Below, piece after piece: positions 8,255 through 14,168 of a stretch of 14,168 nt of DNA. The notes beneath the pieces were generated by a model. It had not been told where the DNA came from and searched no databases. It saw only the letters and a program-made list of their open reading frames with translations. This DNA is from Phycisphaerae bacterium (lineage in GTDB: Bacteria; Planctomycetota; Phycisphaerae; UBA1845; PWPN01), in contig DAOOIV010000128.1 of assembly GCA_035384605.1 (NCBI GenBank), forward strand, positions 1 to 14,168, read 5' to 3'. How positions within the stretch are numbered: the stretch's first letter is position 1; each line of letters opens with the position of its first letter. The position numbers and the translations under genes were made by a program.

Positions 8255-10219
8255 TCATGGAGGGGGCTGTCTGCCCTTGATAGCAGCCCACCGCAGAAGA
8301 ATCCCGACCGGCAGCACACGACCGAGAAGCATGGCCAGAATCAACACGCTGCGGCTGGTCACGCGCAACCACACCGGGCCGCTCAGGTGGTCCTCGGTCG
8401 GTAGTTGGGCGGTCAACCCCGCGGACAGGCCGGTGTTGGTGCAAGCGCTGATCGACTCAAATAGGGCGCTGCTCGATTCATACACATAGCTTCCCGATGA
8501 GGCGTCTCTCTGGCGATAGATAAGCACGAAACTCGTGACGACGATCACCAACGCCATGGCTGCGACAACGACCCCGGCCGCAGCCAGCGTCTGTCGCCCG
8601 GTGCCGTGGCTCAAGCTTGCCTCACTTCGCCACAGCCGTCCTCGAGGTCGAACAATCGCCAGCAAGAGCAGCCCGACGACGCAGATCCGCACGCCGCCGG
8701 CCGTTCCGCCCACCGAGCCGCCGATGAGCATCCAGACCATGAGCAGGTAGCGGCTGGCCGGAGAGAGCGACTTGTCATCCAATCGCGCGGTTCGCATGCC
8801 GCATGTTCTGGCCGTAACGCTCTGGAAGAACGCCGCCGCAATCCGCGGACCGCGCCGCATCGTCGACATTCGCTCGGCCTGCACCCGTTCGCTGCTGCCG
8901 GAGCCGAAAACAATCTCACCAGCGGGAGCGGAGGAGGCGCCGTTCCACTGCAGGCTACCGAGCGTCTTCTCCTGCGGGTATCGAAGCTGCCATGTGTATG
9001 TGCTCTCGATCCCGTACAACAGGCCCGCGCCGATCACCACCAGCAGAACCGTGGCAACCAGTGTCAGCCAAACATCCACAGGCATGCGGGCGGTACGATC
9101 GCGAAGCTTGCGATATATGGAGAAGAAAAAGGGCCCGCCGATGCCGCCAAGAATCATCAGCGGCAGGATCACGGCGTAGGTGGTAGCCAGCCCGCGGGCT
9201 CCTACCATGCTATCGCTGTTGAGTGTCAGCCCCACATTGCAGGCCGCGCTGATCGTATGGAACACCGAAGCCACGATCTTCGGCCGCAGGGGCTCGGAAG
9301 AATCGAAGAGTCTCGGCTGCGCGAAGAACATCGCCAGAAGACCGATGACTTCGATCGTTAGAAGAAGAAGGCACGAGAACCTGACTGCCCGCCGGAGTCC
9401 CTCGGGCGTGGTGTCGTCCTGATGAGTCTCCCAGCCGAGCATGGCCCGAAGTCGCAAGCCGAGCACTGTGCCGATTGCCAATATGGCCAGTCCTCCGATC
9501 TGCATCAGCAGGAGAATGACGATCTGCCCGCCGAGGCTGAAGTCGTGGCCTATGTCGTGGACCGACAGGCCGGTGCCGGTGATTGCCGACGCGGAGGTGA
9601 ACAGGCAATTAAGGGCGTGGGCTCCGACTTCGTAACGGAACTGGCCGGTGTAGCCGCTTTCGGACGAGGCGGGATAGCCTCGAGCCCAGCATCGCGGCAA
9701 CGACAGAATCAACCCGCCGACGATCGCCAAGAAGAGGCCGGCGAGAAACAGCCGCCGAACCGGGCCGGGATGCACGCCGGGCAGGGGCCCTTCGATCAAC
9801 CACTTGACGCCAGCCTGAGACGCGGCGAGGAATCCGATCGCCGCGCTGTAGCCGGCGATAATCTCGATGACTTCTCGCTGGCGGTCGTGATCCAGCCCCC
9901 ACCACACCGCCCCGGCCAGAAGAACCGCGAAGTCCAGCCAGCAACGCCCGATCCGAGCGGAGATCTCGACAGGGGGGATTAACAACATGATCCGGCTGAG
10001 CAGGAACAAGATGGCCGCGGCGAGCAGGATCTGGTGGATACGCCGATCGTCAACGGCCGGTTCGTCGAAGCCATAGGTCAGAGCAAGGCCCACCACCCCA
10101 GCGAGGGCGGACGGCCACCATAACCATCGTGTACGTTTGGGGAACAGCGGCAGGTATTCCTGGGTTGCCAAGTGCAGCTCTCTCGCGGTCCGGTTTTCAG
10201 CGGCGGGATGACCGGTCAT
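8255..10219 (-). CDS. trkH: TrkH/KtrB-type potassium transporter membrane subunit, 654 aa
   Basis: The ion-translocating subunit of a Trk/Ktr-type K+ uptake system, built from four M1-P-M2 repeats. The four selectivity-filter segments are visible, each with its single glycine: ITGTGLS (about 213-219), CNVGLT (327-332), RTCGMR (471-476) and TNTGLS (594-599). GGSVGGTAGGVRI at about 500-512 is the conserved helix after the third filter, where most relatives have GGxxGSTAGGIKT. An extra membrane region occupies the first roughly 170 residues, making the protein longer than KtrB (about 450) or E. coli TrkH (483). A soluble insert of some 60 residues (about 405-465) precedes the third filter. The ATG at 10219 overlaps the hisI stop as ATGA; an upstream frame to 10273 exists but lies inside hisI. 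No TrkA/KtrA gating subunit is in the window. Confidence 0.93.
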   Translation of the reverse strand: MTGHPAAENRTARELHLATQEYLPLFPKRTRWLWWPSALAGVVGLALTYGFDEPAVDDRRIHQILLAAAILFLLSRIMLLIPPVEISARIGRCWLDFAVLLAGAVWWGLDHDRQREVIEIIAGYSAAIGFLAASQAGVKWLIEGPLPGVHPGPVRRLFLAGLFLAIVGGLILSLPRCWARGYPASSESGYTGQFRYEVGAHALNCLFTSASAITGTGLSVHDIGHDFSLGGQIVILLLMQIGGLAILAIGTVLGLRLRAMLGWETHQDDTTPEGLRRAVRFSCLLLLTIEVIGLLAMFFAQPRLFDSSEPLRPKIVASVFHTISAACNVGLTLNSDSMVGARGLATTYAVILPLMILGGIGGPFFFSIYRKLRDRTARMPVDVWLTLVATVLLVVIGAGLLYGIESTYTWQLRYPQEKTLGSLQWNGASSAPAGEIVFGSGSSERVQAERMSTMRRGPRIAAAFFQSVTARTCGMRTARLDDKSLSPASRYLLMVWMLIGGSVGGTAGGVRICVVGLLLLAIVRPRGRLWRSEASLSHGTGRQTLAAAGVVVAAMALVIVVTSFVLIYRQRDASSGSYVYESSSALFESISACTNTGLSAGLTAQLPTEDHLSGPVWLRVTSRSVLILAMLLGRVLPVGILLRWAAIKGRQPPP

Positions 10220-10605
10220 TTGTTCCCGTACACCTTTGTCGGATTCACCAGACGCCTGGCACAAACCGACCACTGTTCGGTTACCGCATCATATTTGCGA
10301 AAAAAGCAGTTTCTGTAACCTTCATGGCAGGCCGCGCCGTTCTGCTTGACCTTCACGAGGATCGTGTCGGCATCGCAATCAATGAAGATCTCTTGAATCT
10401 CCTGGGTGTGGCCGCTGGTTTCACCTTTCATCCAATACCGCCGGCGCGATCGCGACCAGAAGTGCGTCTTGCCCGTCCGGATCGACTCCTCCAGGCTGTG
10501 CTTGTTCATGTAGGCCATCATCAGTACTTCGCCGGTGTCGGCATCCTGGATGATCGCCGGTATCAGGCCGTTCGCGTCGTACTTGAGGTTGTCAAGCCCC
10601 TGCAT
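10216..10605 (-). CDS. hisI: Phosphoribosyl-AMP cyclohydrolase, 129 aa
   Basis: Opens the purine ring of phosphoribosyl-AMP in the third step of histidine biosynthesis; zinc- and Mg-dependent and cytoplasmic. The protein is a stand-alone HisI without the HisE pyrophosphatase domain. Conserved blocks: DANGLIPAIIQDADTGEVLMMAYMN (split by family: entry strand and loop), THFWSRSRRRYWMKGETSG (47-65), the metal-binding IDCDADT with Asp76, Asp78 and Asp80, and the zinc cysteines Cys77, Cys93 (in AACHEG) and Cys100. I chose ATG 10605 because GGAG lies six bases before it and the family N-terminus begins a few residues ahead of the NGLIPAI segment; ATGs at 10617 and 10689 are in frame but lack a ribosome-binding site. 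It ends inside the trkH start and has no other his genes around it. Confidence 0.95.
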   Translation of the reverse strand: MQGLDNLKYDANGLIPAIIQDADTGEVLMMAYMNKHSLEESIRTGKTHFWSRSRRRYWMKGETSGHTQEIQEIFIDCDADTILVKVKQNGAACHEGYRNCFFRKYDAVTEQWSVCARRLVNPTKVYGNK

Positions 10606-10758
10606 ATAGTGCTCCATCGGGAAAGCGCTGGTTTCGGGTTTGCAGCCGTCAGCGGCTCTCCATGTCGGTCGTTGGTCGGGCCGGAACATCCGCCGCCGCG
10701 GCTGATCGCGAAACGCACCAGCCTTGGCCAGTCTCCTCGAGCCGGACCCGATACTCTA

Positions 10759-12945
10759 TCATCCGACACTAATGAAGGCCACTTTGTCGCGGAAGCGTCG
10801 GCGCAGCTCGGCCTTCAGCCGTGCGTGGAGAGGGTTCTTCAGGTTCGGATCTTCGCGGACGAGCCGGGCGGCATCGTCGCGTGCCTGCATCAGGATTTCG
10901 GTGTCCTCCACAAGGTTGGCCACCCGGAACTCAGGCCATCCGTGCTGGCGGGTGCCCAGCAGTTCACCCGGACCGCGCAAACGCAAGTCTTCCTCGGCGA
11001 TGCGAAAACCGTCCGTGGTTCGGCAGAGAATCTCCAGTCGCTCGTTGGCCAGTTGGGAGGGCGAATCGGTCATCAGAAGACAGATCGAGGCTTTTGATCC
11101 TCGACCGACGCGCCCGCGAAGTTGGTGCAAGGCCGCCAAGCCATAGCGATCGGCGTGCTGAACGACCATGACCGTGGCGTTCGGCACGTCGACCCCGACC
11201 TCGATAACCGTTGTACACACGAGGGCATCAAGACGGCCGGCGGCGAATTCCCGCATCACCGTCTGCTTCTCGGCGTTTTTCATGCGTCCGTGGAGCAAGC
11301 CCACCCTGCTTCCCGGCAGCAGATCCCGGGCCACCCGGTCGACCTCCGCGGTGGCTGCCTTGAGATCCAGTTCGTCGGACTCCTCAACGAGCGGGTAAAC
11401 CACATAGGCCTGATCGCCCTCGCGGATCCGATGTCGGACCGCCAGCCATGCTTCCGCTTCCTCCTTCGGACGCACGATCTTCGTGTGGATCGGCTGACGT
11501 CCGGGGGGCGACGAGTCGATCGTGGAGATGTCCAGGTCGCCGAAGACGGTCATCGACAGCGTCCGCGGAATCGGCGTTGCGGTCATGACGAGATAGTGCG
11601 GAAGCAGCGAGGCAGCACCATGGCGGCTTCTCGTTTTCTTGCTTCGCATTATGGCCCGCTGAGAAACGCCGAATTTGTGCTGCTCGTCAACGATCACCAG
11701 GCCGAGATCCGCAAACTCAACAGTTTTTTCCAGCAATGCCTGGGTTCCGACGACGAGGTTTGTCGTTCCCTTGGCAACGGATTCCAGGAGCCTGTCTCGT
11801 TGAGATCTGGGCGTGTTGCCGGTCAGGAGGCACCTTTCGACGCGACTGCCGGCCAGGTATCGCTCGATTCCGGCAAAGTGCTGTGCGGCCAGGACCTCCG
11901 TCGGCGCCAGTATGGCACATTGCGTCTTGTTGGCGATGGCCGTCAGGGCCGCGTACAAGGCGACCACGGTTTTTCCGCTACCGACGTCGCCTTGCAGCAG
12001 CCGGGTCATTGGTCTGTCGCGTGCCAGATCGGCGCAGATCTCGGCGATGACTCTGTTTTGTGCGGCGGTCAGCGGAAACGGGAAGCGGCGGCGGATTCTT
12101 TGGTCGATCTCGGGGGTCACCGGCAGTCTTGGCGCCTTCGCTCCGGTGGCCGTCCATCGGCGCTGCAGGGCAATCGCCAATTGCATGGCGAACAGCTCGT
12201 CGTAGGCCAAGCGTCGTCGGGCTTCGATTACCTGTTCCGGATTGTCCGGCCGATGCATGCGCCAAATGGCTTCGCGACGACCGATCAGTTGCCGACGTTT
12301 GCGCAGAGTTTCCGGCAGGGTCTCGTCGATGGAATTGAGCGTTTCTTTGAGGGCGTTGTCGACGATTCGAGCTATGTGGGTGGTCGATAGCGAGGCGGTG
12401 GCCTTGTAGATCGGCACCACCCGCTCGAAATCCCACGTCTTGGGATCGGCCTGGGGATCGAGCTGCTCGACGGTCGGGTTGACAAACTGGGCAAGGGCCT
12501 CGAATTCGCCGACCTGCCCGTGAATCCGTAGCACCTGCCCCCGGTGGAAGCGGTCTCGCAGGTAGGGGGCGTTGAACCAAGCGACCCGGACGGTCCCGGT
12601 CCCGTCGCTCAGTCTCAGAGTAACGCTTGGGCCGCCGTGGCGGGTGAGGTTGCTCCGAACCGAGTCAACGATGCCGATAACCGTCGCATTGGCGTCAAGA
12701 ACCAAGCTGTCGATGGATTGAGGCCGACGCTGGTGCTCGTGGCGAAAGGGGAAATACTCGAGCAGGTCCCCAACGGTGTTGATCCCGATCTTGGACAGGA
12801 GTCTTGCCCTGTGTGGACCAACACCCCGCACGAACTGCACCGGCTTGTCCAGCGGCGATTGGGCATCAGGCGACGCAGGAATCCTGGAGTGCGGAGTGGC
12901 GGGGCGGAACTGCCTCGATGCATGATCCGCCGCCGCCGGTCCCAC
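10759..12945 (-). CDS. recG: ATP-dependent DNA helicase RecG, 728 aa
   Basis: A superfamily 2 helicase that regresses stalled forks and processes Holliday junctions, R-loops and D-loops. The N-terminal wedge/OB region spans about 36-170 (VRGVGPHRARLLSKIGI, then an OB strand set around VTLRLSDGTGTVRVAWFN). Helicase motifs: Walker A GDVGSGKT (319-326), APTEVLAAQH (347), DEQHKFGV (420-427; most relatives have R where this has K), TATPIPRT (455-462), LLHGRMKNAEK (550-560), QLRGRVGRG (608-616) and the RecG-specific DLRLRGPGELLGTRQHG near 653. The length is slightly above E. coli RecG (693), mainly a disordered 30-residue N-terminal extension. The start is GTG at 12945, with AGGGAGG eight bases upstream. 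It follows the LysM lipoprotein gene by 62 bases and precedes hisI by 153. Confidence 0.97.
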   Translation of the reverse strand: MGPAAADHASRQFRPATPHSRIPASPDAQSPLDKPVQFVRGVGPHRARLLSKIGINTVGDLLEYFPFRHEHQRRPQSIDSLVLDANATVIGIVDSVRSNLTRHGGPSVTLRLSDGTGTVRVAWFNAPYLRDRFHRGQVLRIHGQVGEFEALAQFVNPTVEQLDPQADPKTWDFERVVPIYKATASLSTTHIARIVDNALKETLNSIDETLPETLRKRRQLIGRREAIWRMHRPDNPEQVIEARRRLAYDELFAMQLAIALQRRWTATGAKAPRLPVTPEIDQRIRRRFPFPLTAAQNRVIAEICADLARDRPMTRLLQGDVGSGKTVVALYAALTAIANKTQCAILAPTEVLAAQHFAGIERYLAGSRVERCLLTGNTPRSQRDRLLESVAKGTTNLVVGTQALLEKTVEFADLGLVIVDEQHKFGVSQRAIMRSKKTRSRHGAASLLPHYLVMTATPIPRTLSMTVFGDLDISTIDSSPPGRQPIHTKIVRPKEEAEAWLAVRHRIREGDQAYVVYPLVEESDELDLKAATAEVDRVARDLLPGSRVGLLHGRMKNAEKQTVMREFAAGRLDALVCTTVIEVGVDVPNATVMVVQHADRYGLAALHQLRGRVGRGSKASICLLMTDSPSQLANERLEILCRTTDGFRIAEEDLRLRGPGELLGTRQHGWPEFRVANLVEDTEILMQARDDAARLVREDPNLKNPLHARLKAELRRRFRDKVAFISVG

Positions 12946-12996
12946 TCTTGCAGCCTCCCTCCAGGGGTACAGGCATTCCTGCCATCCGGTCGATCA

Positions 12997-13017
12997 CCCG
13001 GATCAGATCAATCCGGG
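12997..13017 (-). promoter_or_regulatory. Hairpin at the lysM stop codon
   Basis: CCCGGAT (12997-13003) and ATCCGGG (13011-13017) form a perfect 7-bp stem with a 7-base loop that contains the stop codon of the LysM gene. There is no U tract, so full termination is unlikely; it may attenuate or stabilise the transcript between the LysM gene and recG. Confidence 0.35.
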
Positions 13018-13406
13018 ATCTTGATCTTGGTGCCGACCTTGAGGGTGTTCTTGTCCTTGAGCACATCCTTGTTTGCTTGGTAGATCTTGTCAAACTTTTT
13101 CGTTGTGCCGTAGAACTTCTCGGAGATCTTCTGGAGCGTATCGCCCTTCTGAATCACGTAGGTTCTTGGGGCTTTCGGCTCGGCGTAACTCTCCTTGGGA
13201 GCAGGCTTGGGTGCCGGCGCCGCCGCAGTCACATCGACGGGGGCCGGTGCGGCCGCCGGTTCGACCTTTGGCACCGTCTCCTCCGGGAACATCGGGGGCT
13301 CGGCCTGTTCCTCCGGAGCTGCAGCCATTTCCTTTTCCTGCTTGCAGCCGGCTGTCAGACCCAGGCACAGCACGAGGGCAATTGACCACACAACCAGGTA
13401 TTTCAT
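13008..13406 (-). CDS. LysM-domain lipoprotein, 132 aa
   Basis: A predicted secreted lipoprotein that binds peptidoglycan. Residues 1-20 form a signal peptide ending in a lipobox (LTAGC, Cys21). A low-complexity Ala/Pro/Glu linker spans about 27-80, long enough to reach across the periplasm. A single LysM domain fills 81-131 (RTYVIQKGDTLQKISEKFYG, then the IYQANKDVL helix and VGTKIKIPD). The ATG at 13406 has AAGGAG seven bases before it; the frame continues upstream to 13487, but without a signal-like N-terminus. It lies just upstream of recG on the same strand. LysM lipoproteins of this size are common accessory envelope proteins with no fixed function. The linker makes homology searches depend on the LysM domain alone. 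Confidence 0.93.
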   Translation of the reverse strand: MKYLVVWSIALVLCLGLTAGCKQEKEMAAAPEEQAEPPMFPEETVPKVEPAAAPAPVDVTAAAPAPKPAPKESYAEPKAPRTYVIQKGDTLQKISEKFYGTTKKFDKIYQANKDVLKDKNTLKVGTKIKIPD

Positions 13407-13434
13407 CGTCGTTCTCCTTAAATAGACTTCCACT

Positions 13435-13641
13435 TCATCCACGCCAAATCGGCGCGTGAATGATATCGTCCAATAAGGGCCTATCAATGAATTCGGCGCC
13501 CTCTAATATCTCGTCCACAAAACGACTGTATGCGTTTTTCCTCGCCTCAGGGGTGCGATGGAGGATACTCGGACCAAGACGAGGGCATTGGGATCGCAGC
13601 TCCCCGGTGCTGACTGTATTTCGTCTGGGGTCGACGCCCAT
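13435..13641 (-). CDS. Possible small ORF or gene remnant, 68 aa
   Basis: I do not recognise this with confidence. The ATG at 13641 has no Shine-Dalgarno site, and the first 25 residues look random. The second half (PEARKNAYSRFVDEILEG, then AEFIDRPLLDDIIHAPIW) has normal protein composition and uses AT-ending codons more than its neighbours do. The PEARxxAYxxF pattern is reminiscent of the C-terminal part of REP-associated Y1 transposases, which would fit the hairpin repeats at 13865-14140, but that is a loose resemblance and no catalytic HUH motif is present. It ends 28 bases before the LysM lipoprotein ATG. It could be a truncated gene, a tiny real gene or chance. Confidence 0.25.
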   Translation of the reverse strand: MGVDPRRNTVSTGELRSQCPRLGPSILHRTPEARKNAYSRFVDEILEGAEFIDRPLLDDIIHAPIWRG

Positions 13642-13864
13642 TCAACACACAACGGTTCTGAGCGGGAAATGAAGAGCGTTATCACCGGAAAGGCTTGGAG
13701 GTGCCGCAGCCAGCCCGTTGGCTATCGTGGGCCAGTGCGGTCACCAGCACGCCACGGCATGGAAGAGCAGACGATCATGCCTTACGTACTTATTTCACAA
13801 ATACTTATAATTGCTGCATGCTGGCTGGGTGGGTTCGTTTGGCGCGGGGGGCGGTCAGGGTGGC
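13642..13864. other. Non-coding stretch before the hairpin repeats
   Basis: No convincing gene. The plus frame from 13558 is open to 13911 and includes a short hydrophobic run (MPYVLISQILIIAACWLGG, near 13776) preceded by no Shine-Dalgarno site, and it simply runs into the repeat. TATAAT at 13806-13811 sits in a locally AT-rich patch (13780-13815) that may be a promoter, but I see no matching -35. Confidence 0.4.
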
Positions 13865-13926
13865 GGCAGGTCGACGCCCTGCTTCGTCGATGCGACTTCG
13901 CAGGGCTGTGACCTGCCCTACCTGCT
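13865..13926. repeat. Hairpin repeat, copy 1 (62 bases)
   Basis: Direct-repeat partner of 14079-14140, 59 of 62 bases identical. It folds into three stacked helices: GGCAGGTC (13865-13872) with GACCTGCC (13910-13917); GCCCTGC (13876-13882) with GCAGGGC (13900-13906); GTCG (13886-13889) with CGAC (13893-13896), apex ATG. The helices are separated by symmetric 3-by-3 internal loops. A 9-base unpaired tail, CTACCTGCT, is part of the repeat. Its layout suggests a REP- or MITE-like intergenic element rather than a terminator. Confidence 0.85.
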
Positions 13927-13942
13927 GGCCTTCGGGTGGAGG

Positions 13943-14015
13943 ATTGGCATCGTCATGGATGCCGAATGCGGAAAGGATTCCGCAGGGGATGCGGCCCGGA
14001 AAGGATTGCGGGCCG
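13943..14015. repeat. Three successive small hairpins between the repeat copies
   Basis: GGCATC (13946-13951) pairs with GATGCC (13958-13963), extended by ATT/AAT around a one-base bulge. TGCGGAA (13967-13973) pairs with TTCCGCA (13978-13984), loop AGGA. CGGCCCG (13992-13998) pairs with CGGGCCG (14009-14015), loop of ten. The second and third both contain GGAAAGGATT at or around the loop, which suggests a common origin. Confidence 0.6.
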
Positions 14016-14078
14016 AGCGATCCGGTTCGGAGGGAGGGGGGACGGTCAATCCGCCCTTCCTACCCCTATCCGTGGTTC

Positions 14079-14140
14079 GGCAGGTCGGCGCCCTGCTTCG
14101 TCGATGCGACTTTGCAGGGCTCTGACCTGCCCTACCTGCT
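14079..14140. repeat. Hairpin repeat, copy 2 (62 bases)
   Basis: Same orientation as copy 1, starting 214 bases later. All 19 stem pairs are identical to copy 1. The differences are position 10 (A to G), position 35 (C to T) and position 44 (G to C), all in internal loops. Positions 10 and 44 face each other, so an A-G mismatch in copy 1 is a G-C pair here. Flanking sequence on both sides is unrelated to that of copy 1, so the repeat unit is well bounded. Confidence 0.85.
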
Positions 14141-14168
14141 TCAGGATTCATTTGGAGGCGCATGCCCA

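Noticed and set aside
8606..9361. Plus-strand open frame of 251 codons opposite trkH
   Set aside because: Antisense to an intact TrkH with all four filters; composition rich in His, Gln, Arg and Ala is typical of a shadow frame.
10129..11097. Plus-strand open frame spanning hisI and the recG end
   Set aside because: It crosses the hisI-recG gap and mirrors two well-supported genes; no ribosome-binding site or domain.
11122..12390. Plus-strand open frame of 422 codons opposite recG
   Set aside because: Antisense to all RecG helicase motifs and has no recognisable domain.
13865..14140. CRISPR array
   Set aside because: Only two repeat copies, 62 bases long with a 152-base spacer, far outside CRISPR dimensions, and no cas gene nearby.
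14154..14168. Start of a further plus-strand gene (GGAGG then ATG at 14162)
   Set aside because: The spacing is only three bases and just two codons are visible before the window ends, so nothing can be supported.

Overview
The window is a GC-rich stretch of bacterial chromosome with mostly housekeeping genes. Gram-negative-type proteins (a biosynthetic SpeA-class arginine decarboxylase, YajC, a lipobox lipoprotein), the style of the HPF-like protein and a J-domain-less zinc-finger protein are compatible with Planctomycetota, perhaps a Phycisphaerae-like lineage. That placement is an inference from gene style, not something proven by the sequence.

Left part (1-1894): a minus-strand cluster reads HPF/RaiA-like ribosome-associated protein, then a protein with four DnaJ-type CxxCxxGx zinc motifs but no J domain, then a possible 73-residue ORF that overlaps its predecessor by ATGA. 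Bases 1-349 hold no convincing gene, but contain a very strong Shine-Dalgarno sequence with no normal start codon. A divergent intergenic region (1895-2028) separates this cluster from a plus-strand NhaR-like LysR regulator. The regulator's predicted promoter sits so close to its ATG that the mRNA may be leaderless.

Middle part (2932-8180, plus strand): about 680 bases without a confident gene form the probable leader of speA. speA overlaps a PAP2-type membrane phosphatase gene by 8 bases. A roughly 355-base stretch with a possible decayed gene follows, then tgt, which overlaps yajC (GTGA). The secD/secF genes that often follow yajC are not there.

Right part (8255-13641, minus strand): reading leftward, a possible small ORF, a LysM lipoprotein, recG, hisI, and a TrkH-type potassium transporter whose ATG overlaps the hisI stop. 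This block converges on yajC.

The last 300 bases are not genic. They contain two 62-base copies of a repeat that folds into a long three-part hairpin, with three more hairpins between them. The three differences between the copies all lie outside the 19 stem base pairs, and two of them face each other. This is the most unusual structure in the window and resembles a REP- or MITE-like intergenic element.
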